Shown here: in pieces, positions 47,351-58,616 of the stretch
Position numbering within the stretch: the stretch's first letter is position 1
Layout of the letters: the number at the start of each line of letters is the position of its first letter
Source of the DNA: Cunninghamia lanceolata
Taxonomy: Eukaryota > Streptophyta > Pinopsida > Cupressales > Cupressaceae
DNA: 64,000 bases
Reading direction: 5' to 3'
NCBI GenBank assembly: GCA_027924645.1
Contig: BSBN01000037.1
Location: 434,001-498,000, forward strand
Notes under the pieces: model-generated
Told to the model about the DNA's origin: nothing
What the model saw: only the letters and a program-made list of their open reading frames with translations
Databases searched by the model: none
Made by a program: the position numbers and the translations under genes

Positions 47351-48480
47351 GTTTCCTCCAATCTTTGGAGCTGCACTTTTTGCTTCACTCTCTTCCTTGG
47401 ACTATGCAACATGTGCTCTTTTCTTTGAATGGACTTGCTCTTGCCCGGCTTTTTAACACTCAAATGCTTGATGACCTGCTTGTCCACATGTGAAGCAAGT
47501 CCCTTTGAAGCCATCGCCTCTATGGCCTCCTTGCCCCTTGCAACTTGAAGTCTACAATCCCTTGGATCTTTTTGTTGAACTTGTTTTTGTGCTCTCCTTT
47601 TGTTTACTCTTTTTACCTCTACCCTTTCCTCTTGCACTTTGTTGTGATGTGCCAACTTTGCTTTGAGCGTGAGTTGATAGGTTTATTCAATTGAATGCAC
47701 TCGTAGCAAACATATCTCATCCTGAATTGAGATATGCAACCCATTGACATACTTGGAGACTTTCTTTGGGTCATCTTCTATGTGACCAACTTAGATGCTA
47801 AGTCTATAGAACTCTTCCATATGCTCCTTTATGGATGTCCCCTTCCGGTGCAAATTCTGGAGCTTCCTAAATAAGTCCATTGTGTAATTTTGTGGCATAA
47901 ACTTTCCCTTGAGCTTTTTGCCCATGTGGTCCTAGTTAAAGATCTTTCTCTTATCTCTCTTGATGCACTCATTTTGCACAAAATCTCACCACAATGTGAC
48001 ATGTCCCTTCAACTTTGTGCTCGCCTAGTTGGCTCTTTGGGGATTCTTGATGGTTTCAAACTCAATATTCCTCTTGCTCTATTATGCAGTCTACGAACTG
48101 TTTTGGATTCAAGCTTCCTGAGTAGGTTGGTAGATAAAACCTTTGTTTTGTTTTCAGTTCTCATTATGGCTCAAGCGAAATTATTTTCTATGATGATTTC
48201 CTCATCAAAGTTAGTGTCTGTGGCTTCTTGTGCGGTAGCATCTTCCCTCTTATCCTCATTGATGTTGTTTGTCACAGCCACTCCTCTTCTTTGTGCGGTC
48301 TTCATGACATTGAGCCTCACCTGAAGGGCTCTCATCATATCAAGAAGGTTTGCTTAACGTGGTCTTCTAGCCTCTTTGTTGTTTCCTGCTTCTCTTCTTC
48401 CTTTGTGGGCTATAGCTCCTCTGGCCCACCTCCTATGCGACACACAAATGTACTTTGTTATGGAGCTCATACAACTCTCA
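47350..48480 (-). pseudogene. Gypsy gag remnant with CCHC zinc knuckle
   Basis: At about 47456-47497 the minus strand encodes CFTCGQAGHQAFEC, a canonical CX2CX4HX4C nucleocapsid knuckle, preceded by GHRGDGFKGT. Upstream gag (47700-48480) is too broken to read confidently. The knuckle ties this segment to the protease immediately downstream. Confidence 0.7.
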
Positions 48481-49017
48481 CTCACAGGACTCAGCTCTTG
48501 CTTTGATATGGCTTGATGCAAATTGCAAGTAGGTCAAATGAACAACATACTAACAATTGCCCAGAGTTTCATAACGAAAGGCTAAAGCACTAAATAAAGA
48601 AGAACAATGAAGAACTTGGACAATACAATCTCTATTGTATGCAGAAGAATTACATGCCCTATGGGCCACTCCAGAATATATGGAACCCAAATAATCCATT
48701 GTTTCTTGCTTCTCTTCTTCCTTTGTGGGTCATAGCTTCTTTGGTCCACCTGCAATGTGACACACCAATGTACTTTGTTATGGAGCTCACACAATTCTCA
48801 CTCACAGGACTTGGCTCTTGCTTTGATACCACTTGATGCAAACCACAAGCAGGTCAAATGAACAACTGACTAATAGTTGCCTAGAGTTACATGACGAAAG
48901 CAGTAATAAGGAAGAACAATGAAGAACTTGGAACACACAATCTCTATTATATGTAGAAGAATTAAATGTTAGTGGCCCACTCCAAAATATATGGAACCCA
49001 ACTAATCTGTGCTACCC
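48379..49017 (-). repeat. 320-bp tandem duplication over the gag leader / 5' LTR boundary
   Basis: The segment from about 48379 (GCTTCTCTTCTTCCTTTGTG) through the LTR start TGATGCAAA at 48514 to about 48698 is repeated 320 bp to the right. The second copy carries the LTR start at 48834. Only the second has an intact primer site (GCTTTGATACCA, plus strand). Confidence 0.85.
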
Positions 49018-49794
49018 AACCAATAATCTTTAGCCTACTTGCAGAGACTCTCTGCATTACAATCTATCCCCTTTATAATCCTAATTATGCCTACTTGCAG
49101 AGACTCTCTGCATTACAATCTATCCCCTTTATAATCCTAATTATGCCTAAGATCCTCTATTCACCAGCAACTTCATCAATCCAAATTTCAGCAGCCTTTA
49201 GAAAAAAGAATCAATACACTTTTATGCTAATGTAATGAACTTTGATCTTCCATAGGTCTGGGAACTGAAGGGCCTCTTTCGTGCCCTCTTGTTTGTGACT
49301 GAAGCTCCAAGATCTCATGATGCTTCAATTTCCTTTGCTTGTCTATTGATGCTCTAGTTGTTTCTGGGATGCATGTAACAATTTGCATAGTTTGACATAA
49401 TCAACAAGAAGTCGTTTGTCATTGTCCACCTATCGGCCTTAGAATATCTTTGTTGAATATCCACGTTCCAAGATCGGGATTGCACCCTACATGGTCTCAC
49501 CAAGCTTATGTGGCAACACATGACACACAAGTGACATACTTTGCTCTGTGTGGTTTTGCGGGGATCCATACATTGTTTACGAAAGACAAGAGTCTGCTTT
49601 AGCTTGTGTGCCCTTGTGGCATCAGTCTCTCAACTACTAGTTTTTATGTTACTATAGTAGATTTTGCAGGCTTCCAAGCTTACTCACAAAACCACAAACC
49701 AAAATACACAACGCACACTTCACAAACACAAAAAGCAAGGAAATTCTTTTTGGGTGATGCAAGATTGTTCGACCCCTAGGATGCTCTTGCACCA
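48834..49794 (-). repeat. Gypsy 5' LTR
   Basis: 961-bp LTR matching the split copy at 38513-42895. A 58-bp internal stretch around CTACTTGCAGAGACTCTCTG is tandemly repeated at about 49033-49145. Confidence 0.85.
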
Positions 49795-50345
49795 CTTAAC
49801 CACTCCCAACTTCTCATGATAACCCAATTAGGAGGTTTTTCTTCCTATATCAAAAAGATATGTTTACAAATGGCAAGCTTGGAGTCCAAAGCTTTACAAT
49901 ACATTCCCAGTCGAATATCAAGATGATCAAAGCTTTCCTTCTCCAAGATTGGAAAAGAGAAGTATCATCACCAAATTGAACCTCAATTGAATAATGCCTA
50001 TTAGGCCAAACAATGCCCTTCTTCCAAAAGGCAAAACAATTCCCTTCTTTGGAAGACCTAGGAAATAATTTCTTAACAAATGGTGTAAGGCTTTCTATAA
50101 CAATCACAAACAATGGAGGTGCAAGAGGACATCCTTGTCTAATGGACCTTTACAGCCAAAAGACGTTAACTCCTCATTAATCTCAACTTGAGTGAAAGCA
50201 TCTTGAAATAATACCACGACCATCCTATAAAATTGTCTCCAGTTCCCAAAGTATTGGCATCATTAATATAAAAGGCCATTCTATTCAATCATAGTGAAAC
50301 AACAAAATTAAGTATCCCCCAAATGTGGATATTACCTAGAAGATT
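49795..50345 (-). pseudogene. LINE ORF2 reverse transcriptase core
   Basis: The minus strand reads FYRMVVVLFQDAFTQVEIN, then RQGCPLAPPLFVIVIESLTPF, KKGIVWPNRHYSIEVQFGDDTSLFQS and a broken continuation toward GYHEKLGVVK. RQGCPLAP and F(A/G)DDT are the hallmark blocks of plant L1-type LINE reverse transcriptase. It ends at the Gypsy LTR (49794) and its continuation is found at 38512 leftwards, so the two are one ORF split by the insertion. The upstream (right) end is lost near 50345. Confidence 0.88.
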
Positions 50346-51660
50346 ACTAACTTCTTTCTTTTATACTTGTTAGGCCAAAATCAGATTATAATAGAAAATA
50401 TAGAAATAAACCTATGTAAATCTGATCTAAACTAACAAGTATAGGAGGTGGGAACTGCTAAATATAATTTTTTTAAGCTACAACAAAGAAATGAGAAAAT
50501 GGAGTAGGCACACTAGGAATTTGCAGAATTTGATGCCAAAAGTAAACTCAGGAAGCTAGGAGAATGGTCTAGTGAAAATTTTAGGTCAAATGGAGCATTT
50601 TCATTTCTTGGCGCTGTGGCTATGTAGGCTGTGTTATGGCTGTGCAGACTGGTCACTAGTGTCTGGGAGTTCGATGCCTCTAAAACTTTCAAGATCTGCT
50701 TGCCAAAATTCTCTGTTTGTTCTCTCACTTGCAGAATATGCATGTTTTACTCCAAGACTGAGATAACCTGAGCTGAAGATTGGGCCAAGGGAAAAAATGG
50801 CGTGCTATTAAGGAGATTGCTTCAGTTAGTCCCTTGGGTGGTATATTCCTACATCAACAATAGCACTATAGATATAGGAGACTGTGTGCAAAGCTAGTGA
50901 TGGTGTGCATGTGGTGTGTGCAGAGATGTAGTGACCACATGCACAAACCCTAAAAGTTAATCTGTGCAATAGTGTTGTGTGTAGTGATGGAGGGCGAATA
51001 GGGGAATGAAGATCACAAAAAAAAAGGCATGGAGAGGGAAAGTATAGAAAAAGGGTTTCAAATTTGAGTAGGGAAAGAATAGAAAAAGGGTTTCAAATTT
51101 GAGTAGGGAAAGTTAGGGTGGGGGTTTTTGGAGATATGGCTCTAGGGAGAGGGATGAAATGAGGATCTGTTGCTTCCAATATGGGAAATAAAGAGATGAA
51201 AGCATGAAAGGATGAATGGGGAGAAGGATTAGGAAAAAATTGAGTCTTGATTGGTGTTATATGGTCCCAAACTTGCAGTCCTTAGAAGTATAGCTTGTTG
51301 CCTTGCACTCTAATGAAGCTTCTTTTGATCATTTGTAAGTGTTGAGTGCCTGAAACCTTCTATCTTCATCTAACCCAACAAATGGAGGCTGAAACTAGTT
51401 TTATATTAAGTTTTGAGCCAAATGATTATTCAAAATGTGGTAGGAATTAGGGCATGAATGGGTGGGGAAAGCCACTTTTTCAAATTTGAACATGGACGCT
51501 AGTGCCCAACGTGCACAAATGTCCTTGAGGATTCAAGAGTTCAAATTTTCAGGGTTGAGAGGTAGTGGGTTCTTAAGTTCGGGTCTCCATGCATTATCCT
51601 TTTGTGATTAGGGAAAAGGCCAAAAACAAGTCAAATAGTCCTAAAACATTTCTAAAATTG
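50346..51660. other. No gene recognised; possible 5' remnant of the next Gypsy element
   Basis: AT-rich and purine-rich sequence without readable domains. A 35-bp unit (GAAAAAGGGTTTCAAATTTG, then AGTAGGGAAAG) is present twice in tandem at about 51045-51112. No 5' LTR matching 60147-60554 was found here. Confidence 0.35.
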
Positions 51661-54017
51661 ATGGACACCAAAATGAGTGCAGAAACGTGAGGTGGAGATT
51701 GCAAAGTAGACAATTTCTGACCTTACACATCCCTTTAGAAAGTTCAGTAAATCTATATAAACTTTTTAACCCGAGTCACTCCCAACTCCTACCTTTGAAG
51801 AATTGGAGCAACCAGAGGTCACTTCCATTGAGGAAGAAGAGAAAGTTAGAACCAAATGATGATCCTACCCTAGAGATTTCAATGCATGCCTCAGCTGGAA
51901 TAACCACCTTTATCCATCCTCATTGATTCAGGCAACACCCATAATTTCATGGACCCTCGAATAGCTAAACGAGCAAATTGTTATGTGCATCAGTGCTCCA
52001 GTTTTGAGGTCATGATAGCTAATTGGGGAACATTGGCATGCAAGGGGAGATATAGGAATGTGCGAATTTTAGTGGGCAACTATAATTTGAAATTTGATAA
52101 GTTTGTCCTTCCATTAGGATTCTGATGTGGTTTTGGGAGCATAGTGGTTATGCACGCTAGGATTCATCCTTTGGGATTTCTCAGAAATGTGGATGCAATT
52201 TAATACCAATGAACAAAACTGCACTCTCATAGGGCTAAAAGTAGGTCCCACAAACCTAATTAGTTCCCTTTGTATGGAGAAGTTATTAAATAGAGTCTTA
52301 TGGGGTTGTAGCCCAGCTTTGTGTCGTACACCTCACTGAATCGGTAGACTCGAATCAACTGTTAGAGTTATACAATTTTTTAGTTATGTTGTTTGGCCTT
52401 ACTAATGCCTCATCTACATTCAAAGCTTGATGAATTAGATTTTTTGGCCATTTTTCAGGAAATTCATTTTGGTTTTCTTTGATGACATCCTTGTCTACAA
52501 TAGGACATTGGAAGAGCACCTCATTCAACCTGATCAAAACCTCCAGTTTCTTTCAACGAACTAGTTATGTGCAGAGCATTCCAAGTGTTCCTATGGCCAA
52601 ATAGAGATAGAATATCTCAGGCATATTGTATCATCAAAAGGAGTTAAGGTCGACCTCCAAAAAATTGAAGTTATGAAGAATTGGCCCAATCCAAAACTCT
52701 CAAAAGTCTTTGAGGATTCTTATGTCTCACCCGTTATTACACAAAACTTTTCAAGGACTATGGTAAAATTGCCGTCCCATTGACTGTCATGTTAAAAAAA
52801 AATGCATTCCTATGGTTGGAAGTGACAGAGAAAGCTTTTGATTTCCTCAAGCGTGCCATGTGCATTACGCTCGTACTTGCTTTGTTAGACTTTTCCAAAC
52901 CATTTTCCATTGAGAGTGATGCTTTAGGAAGTGGCTGTATTGGAGCCTTATTAATGCAAGAAGGGTGACCATTAGCATTTACTAGTAAGGCACTTGTCGG
53001 GTGGAATCTTGCCAAATCAACTTATGAGGAGATGCCATCCATTTTTCATGTTGTCAGTAAATGGAGGCCATATCTTGTGGGAAGGCACTTTTATATAAAA
53101 TTAGATCATCATAGCCTCAAGTACTTCTTAGAACATGTCTCCTCTCAAGAACAACAAAAGTGGGTCAAGAAATTATTAAGCTATGATTATTGAAATTATT
53201 TACAAAAAAGGGGAAGGAGAATGCAGTGTTAGATGCCCTCTCTTGAAAATTCAAGGACTAAGGGACATTATGTGCTTTATCCTTACCAACTCCAGATTGT
53301 TTGTAGGAGGTCCAATAGGAATGGCAATAGGATGCACATATTCAATAGCTTATTCATCAACTAAAAATTGATCCCACAACTAAGCCTAGATACACTTGGG
53401 ATGGTCGATACTTGTGTTACAAAGTGCAAATTGTTCTTTTTGCAAATTTTCCTTGTCGGGCTCAGTTGTTACAGGAATTACATGCATCCCCTTTTGCAGG
53501 GCATCATATGAAAGAACAAAACACACTTTTTTTTGGCTGGTATTAAAAATGACATCAAAAAGTTTGTTGTGGAACACAGTATGTGCCAATGCTACAAAGG
53601 ATAAATTGTTCGAACCTCGGGCACTCTAACAATTGTTGCCAATTCCGCTTGCAATGTGGACATACGTTTTCATGGAATTTATTGAAGGGCTGCCTAAGTC
53701 CAGTAGAAAATTAGTAGCTTTAGTGGTGGTTGATTGTCTCTTCAAGTATGCCCACTTTTGTTCATTTGCCCATCTATATAAAGCATCTATTATTTCCCAA
53801 GTCTTCCTTGCCCAAATATTCCACCTCCATGGTATGCCCACTTCCATTTTTGTGATTGTAACCCCACCTTCACTAGTAACTTTTGGTAGGAATTGTTTAA
53901 GTTGCAGGGAATGCAATTGAAAATGAGCTCAACATATCACCTACAAATTAATGGTCAGGCATAGATAGTAAATAAATGCTTGGAGGCTTATTTATGTTGC
54001 TTGCTTTGGAACAACAA
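51661..54017 (+). pseudogene. Ty3/Gypsy chromovirus-like gag-pol remnant (5' part)
   Basis: In order: a gag end with PTFEELEQPEVTSIEEEEK and LEISMHASAG. A protease with DSGNTHNFMDPRIAKRANCY and SSFEVMIANWGTLACKG; the active-site DSG is present. Reverse transcriptase with FFDDILVYNRTLEEHL and GVKVDLQKIEVMKNWPNPKL. RNase H with FSKPFSIESDALGSGCIGALLMQEG, AFTSKALVG and LDHHSLKYFLEH. Integrase with MEFIEGLPKSSRKLVALVVVDCLFKYAHF, FHLHGMPTSIF and NKCLEAYL. Stops and frame breaks are frequent and the first half of reverse transcriptase is largely lost. The integrase is cut at 54017 by a Copia element and resumes at 59443. Confidence 0.88.
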
Positions 54018-54022
54018 ACTCA

Positions 54023-54250
54023 TATTACACAGGTAAATGTCAGAATGCTAGATGATATTCACATAGAGCAAAGGCTCTTAAATAGGTTACAAGTAATTAC
54101 AAAGAAAGCAAGTTTCTATATTTAGAAACTGCCAAAGATTGCCAGAGATCGACATACAATCTTGTCATAATTACATACCGTTACAAGAAACTGACCATTA
54201 ACTAAAAATAGGAGATTCTAAGTATCAACAAATAAAAGAATATCTTAATA
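54023..54250 (-). repeat. 3' LTR of the 5.4-kb Copia
   Basis: 228 bp, 5 mismatches to the 5' LTR at 59210-59437. On the minus strand CTATTTAAGAGCC is a probable core promoter. Confidence 0.95.
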
Positions 54251-54260
54251 CCCTCCCTTA
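54251..54260 (-). other. Copia polypurine tract
   Basis: The plus strand reads CCCTCCCTTA, a purine tract on the minus strand directly against the 3' LTR. Confidence 0.85.
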
Positions 54261-54299
54261 ATGGTCAACCTATTCACTACACCAAGAGACCCCCTGAAT

Positions 54300-55342
54300 T
54301 TTACAAACTTGTCAGGACTAAGGGACTTGGTGAGAATATCAGCTGTCTGATCCTCAGTCGGAACATACAGTAATTGAACTGATCTGTCTTCAACCAACGA
54401 TCTGATGAAGTGACAATGCGTCTCTACATGCTTGGTTCTTTCATGGAAGACCGGATTCTTGGCAAGTTTGAGAACTCCCTAATTGTCACAAAACAGGGGA
54501 GTCGGACCTGCTTGAGATAGTCGCATATCTGCAAGCATCCGGCGAAGCCAAACTGCCTCACAAGCTGCCTTCACTGCACCTCGATACTCAGCTTCTGTGA
54601 AGGAGAGTGCTACAGCCTGCTGTTTCTTACTGGTCCATGTGACGGCACCGGATCCCAAACTGAACACATACCCAGAAGTTGATTTTCTATCATCAACTGA
54701 ACTTGCCCAATCTGAATCTGTGAAGCCTCTAAGGCTGGGATCAGAATTCCTTGTGTAAAGAATTCCAAAGTCAGAAGTGCCTTTCACGTACCGCAGCGCA
54801 TGCTTAGCCGCTACCCAATGAACAGCCTTAGGAGCTGTCAAAAATCGTGAAATGTAGCTGACTGCAAAACTGATGTCTGGTCTAGTAGCAGTCAGGTAGA
54901 TAAGACTGCCTACTAGTTGTCTAAACAGAGACTCATCAACCACTGGTGAGTCAGACTTAGCGGACAGCTTAAGTCCTTTTTCCATCGGGGTGGAGGCTGG
55001 TTTGCAGTCCTGCATTCGGAACTTATCCAGAAGACTGCGAGCATACTTCGACTGAGAGATGAAGATGCTGTTCTGAGTTTGCCAAACCTCATCACCTAGA
55101 CAATAGTGTGAAAGTCCCAAATATGTCATATCAAAGGATTTGCACAGGTCTTGTTTGATCTTATCGATTAGGTGTGCCGAGCTACCAATAATGAGCAAGT
55201 CATCCACATAGACAACGAGCAACAATATATCATTACCAGTATGTTGGATGTACAAATTTGGGTCAGATGGACTCCGCTTAAAGCCATGATCTGTGAGGTA
55301 CTTGTCGATTTTGATGTACCATGCTCTTGGAGCCTGCTTCAA
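54300..55342 (-). pseudogene. Copia reverse transcriptase C-half and RNase H
   Basis: QAPRAWYIKIDKYL leads to the catalytic YVDDLLIIGSS, then the connection SQSKYARSLLDKFRMQDCKP, STPMEKGLKLS, LVGSLIYLTATRPDISFAVSY and RYVKGTSDFGILY. RNase H follows with GFTDSDWASSVDDRKSTSGYVF, AVALSFTEAEYRGA and FCDN. A TAG at 54479-54481 (likely from CAG) interrupts FCDN*GVLKLAKNP. Beyond it the frame continues through FHERTKHVETHCHF and VPTEDQTADILTKSL to about 54320, so the RNase H end is otherwise intact. Confidence 0.93.
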
Positions 55343-55774
55343 GCCATAAAGTGCTTTGACCAGTCTACAGACTTTTTGTTCTTGTCCGACAACCTTGAAA
55401 CCAGGAGGCTACGTCATATAGACTTCTTCCTGCAACTCACCATTGAGAAAGGCACTTTTGACGTCCATCTGATGGACTTTCCATCCAAACTGGGCTGCTA
55501 AGGCAAGGACGAGCTGTATGGTACTCATCTTGGCTGTAGGAGCAAAAGTCTCCTCATAGTCGATGCCTTCTTTCTGTGAGAAACCCCGAGCAACAAGCCG
55601 TGCTTTGTACTTGTCCAGGGTTTCGTCAGCCTTGTACTTAACTTTATACACCCATTTGCAGCTAATGGGTTTCTTCCCTGGAGGAAGATCTGAAAGGACC
55701 CAGGTGTGGTTCTTCTGAAGGCTCTGGAGTTCTGATTCCATCGCCGTATCCCACTCTGGAATACCTTTAGCCTC
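55343..55774 (-). pseudogene. Copia reverse transcriptase N-half
   Basis: PEWDTAMESELQSLQKNHTWVLSDLPPGKKPISCKWVYKVKYKADETLDKYKARLVARGFSQKEGIDY is the standard start of Copia reverse transcriptase (shown here in order, as broken blocks: MESELQSLQKNHTW, CKWVYKVKYK, YKARLVARGF). It is followed by LVLALAAQFGWKVHQMDVKSAFLNGELQEEVYM. A TAG at about 55409, where Gln is expected before PPGF, breaks the frame, and a TAA near 55775 separates it from the upstream linker. Confidence 0.92.
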
Positions 55775-56764
55775 TTAATGAGTCTGAGGCTCATAGACAC
55801 TGTGCAGGTTGGCCATGAGAGCAAAGTTTATTGTATGCTGCTGTTTGCTCTTATTCCAGGAGGATCTACCCTCAACAAGTTCATCATCATGAAGATCGGC
55901 AATCGTCTGAGACCACCATTTGGGGCGATGGGTAGATGGGCCAACGTCAGGTTCAACAGGAGGTTTTGGAACAGGTGCAACAGGTAGAGCAGGTGCATCA
56001 TGTAGAACAGGTGCATCAGGAGGATACTCAGGATCATCCTCAGGGATGTCAAACTGAGAATCATCGGAATCTGAAGAATTATCAGCATCCCTCCCATAAG
56101 GTGGACCTAATGGAAGACGGACACCCAAGTCTGGAGCCTTCAAAGGCTGATCTTCGGATTGCTGCACAGAAGAGGGAGAGAAGAAGGGTCCCCGCTCTTC
56201 ATCAAAAACCACATCACGACTGAAGATGAGACTGTCTGTCTCAATGTCAATGATCTGAGAGGCCTTGTGGTTATCACTGTATCCTGTGAACATTAATTTT
56301 TGACTCTTGGAGTCCAGTTTAGAGCGCTTGGCATCGGGAATCCAAACATAGGCAAGAGAGCCAAAAATTTCTAGATGACTGACCCGCGGCTTGCGGCCAG
56401 TCCAGACTTCTTCTTCGGATTGCTGCACAGAAGAGGGAGAGAAGAAGGGTCCCCACTCTTCATCAAAAACCACATCACGACTGAAGATGAGACTGTCTGT
56501 CTCAATGTCAATGATCTGATAGGCCTTGTGGTTATCACTGTATCCTGTGAACATTAATTTTTGACTCTTGGAGTCCAGTTTAGAGCGCTTGGCATCGGGA
56601 ATCCAAACATAGGCAAGAGAGCCAAAAATTTCCAGATGACTGACCCGCGGCTTGCGGCTAGTCCAGACTTCTTCTGGAGTTTTATCCTTAACTGCATAGG
56701 TCGGAGACCGGTTAAGAAGGTAAACTGCAGTGAAAACTACTTCTGCCCAAAATTTCTTAGGAAA
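55775..56764 (-). pseudogene. Copia integrase end and linker with 87-residue duplication
   Basis: After a TGA near 56765 the frame reads FPKKFWAEVVFTAVYLLNR, SPTYAVKDKTPEEVWT, HLEIFGSLAYVWIPD and KLMFTGYSDNHKAYQIID, the usual Copia integrase end. An 87-codon block (EEVWT to SSVQQSE) then appears a second time in frame, followed by an Asp/Pro-rich linker (DNSSDSDDSQFDIPED, PPDAPVLHDAPALPVAP) toward the reverse transcriptase. Confidence 0.93.
56153..56674 (-). repeat. 261-bp in-frame tandem duplication in Copia pol
   Basis: The unit 56153-56413 is repeated at 56414-56674 with only a few base differences, and TCTTC lies at the junction. 261 bp equals 87 codons, so the frame is kept. Confidence 0.92.
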
Positions 56765-58112
56765 TCATCTGTGCTCCATCATGGAACGGGCTAACTCAGT
56801 TATAGTGCGGTTGCGCCGCTCTACAACACTGTTCTGTTGAGGAGTGTAGGGTGTGGTCAATTGGTGTTTGATGCCATGTGTATCACAGAAGTTGGAGAAC
56901 GCATTTGAACAAAATTCCCCCCCATTATCTGACCTAAGAGTTACAATGGAACAACCAGACTCTTTTTCTACTAAGGCCTTAAACTTCTGAAAAACTGAAA
57001 ACACATCTGATTTCTGTCTAAGAAAGTAAACCCACATTTTCCTACTGAAATCATCAACAAACAGTAAAAAGTATTTGCATCCAGTAACTGAAAGAGTATT
57101 CATAGGGCCACAAACATCAACATGAACCAACTGAAGTACCTTGGATGCGCGCCAGGAGTCGCCAGTCGGGAATGGCGTGCGGTGTTGTTTCCCAGCTTGA
57201 CACGATCCGCAGACACCGAAGTTCTGAGCCTGAATCTCAGGGAGCCCATCTACCAGGTGTTGTCGGGAGAGCTGAGACAGGTAGTGCACATTCAGGTGCC
57301 CATACCGCTGATGCCAGAGACTGGTAACCGAAGAGTGTCGAGCTGCTAGGGCTGATTTAGGAGGACCATCCGGATCCACAAGTCGATAAAGACCATGGTC
57401 CTCAATGCCAACAGCTACAGTGCATTTGGTTTCCCGATCGATGATCGAGCACTTGTGAGCGCTGAACACCACATCAAGTTGTGGAGAGTGTTTCATGATC
57501 TGGCTGACTGAAAGCAAGTTAAGTTCCATACCAGGAACATAATATACGTTGAGGAATATGATTTTCCTCCCACCAGACTGAAGCTGAATAGTGCCGTTAC
57601 CGGCAACTGTGTACACTTCTCCACCACCGAAGACCACTGAATCACTGAAAGGGGAGAGTTCTGTAAACCAGTCACGACAATGAGTGAAGTGACGCGAAAC
57701 ACCTGAATCAATGTACCAGGTAGAGGATTTTGCATGGTCTGCAGGTCTTTTAGCCATGAAGGCGTAAAATACAGACTCCTGCTCAGTGTGCTCCGCACTG
57801 TTGGCCTTCTGCTGAGACCCTCCCTGCTTCTTCTGTTCAGAAGCGATACGTGTGCGACAATCTTTCTTGATGTGTCCAAACTTGTGACAGTAGTTACACT
57901 GAATGTTCTTACCGCTGTCCTGAGATGGCGCTGGCTGATTCTGCCGTGGAGGCTGACTTTTGCCTTTATTCTGAGCCTGAAACTTGGCTGCAAAAGCCTG
58001 CTCTGAAGAGGACGAAGAAGCACTACTACCAAACTGTTGTTTCCAGTGATCCTGCTGCAAGAGGATAGTACAGAGTTCTGGAAACTTCAGATCAACATTA
58101 GTTGATGTAATG
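56765..58112 (-). pseudogene. Copia gag end, protease and integrase
   Basis: The segment contains the gag end (FPELCTILLQQDHWKQQF), the CCHC knuckle CNYCHKFGHIKKDC, and the protease active site WYIDSGVSRHFTH (DSG present). GAG-pre-integrase follows with LWHQRYGHLNVHYLSQL and FGVCGSCQAGKQHRTPF. The integrase core has LVHVDVCGPMNT, FLLFVDDFSRKMWVYFL, RSDNGGEFCSNAFSNFC and TPYTPQQNSVVERRNRT, with all three catalytic acidic residues (D, D, E). It is the longest intact section of the element and ends at a TGA (EHR*). Confidence 0.95.
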
Positions 58113-58616
58113 TTGAGTCTCAATGAAATGTTCATAGGACTTAGGTAGACTTTTCAAAGTGATCACAACCAGGTCTTCTTTCTCCATTTTTCGACCAATA
58201 GCCTCCAGCTGATCTCTGATCTCCTGGATATTGTTCAGGTGCATCTGCAAAGATGTCTTCTCATCCATCATGATAGAAAACAGTATATTTTTCAGGAAGA
58301 ACGCACGGCTCTTGTCGGAGGTTTCATGCAAACCCTTCAGATGGTCCCAAATCTCCTTTGCTGTCTTTCCAGCCAGAATCTGAGGTAGTTGATCATTTGT
58401 GACTGATAGCTTAATGAGCATGACTGCTTCACAGGTTTGTTCGTCAAACTTATCCTGGTCTTTACCCGCCGTTGCTGGACGAGTGGTAGTGCCTAGAATG
58501 ATCTGAGCGAGGCAGCGATATTCAAAGATGGTCATCATTCGTTGCTTCCAAGTGTTGTAGTTGCAGCCGTTGAACCGCTGACTGCGTTCCAACATAATAT
58601 TGGACAAGCTCGCCAT
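58113..58616 (-). pseudogene. Copia gag, N-terminal part
   Basis: The start is the ATG at 58616 (MASLSNIMLERSQRFNGCNY), chosen because Copia gag begins near the FxGxNYxxWKxRM block. It continues NTWKQRMMTIFEYRCL, AKEIWDHLKGLHETSDKS, FFLKNILFSIMMDEK and SLPKSYEHFIET (UBN2-type gag). At about 58113 a one-base indel shifts the frame, after which LNITSTNVDLKFPEL continues in the frame of the downstream ORF. Confidence 0.92.

Larger units (their letters stand above)
38513..49794 (-). mobile_element. Ty3/Gypsy retrotransposon carrying two solo LTRs and a hAT element
   Basis: LTRs are at 38513-42895 (left, split by an insertion) and 48834-49794 (right, 961 bp). They share the ends TGATGC...GC(A/T)(C/T)CA and matching sequence such as AAGAACAATGAAGAAC, TTTAGCCTACTTG, AGAGACTCT and GACCCCTAGGATGCTCTTGC. 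Minus-strand gag with a zinc knuckle, protease, reverse transcriptase, RNase H and integrase lie between them in Gypsy order. A near-match to the initiator-Met primer site (TGGTATCAAAGC on the minus strand, 48820-48831) lies two bases inside the 5' LTR. The element sits within the LINE ORF2. The 5-base flanks (TTTAT left, CTTAA right) no longer match, in line with an old insertion and strongly diverged LTRs. Confidence 0.85.

Noticed and set aside
38508..49799. Target-site duplication of the old Gypsy element
   Set aside because: TTTAT and CTTAA flanks do not match well enough. The insertion is supported by LINE collinearity instead.
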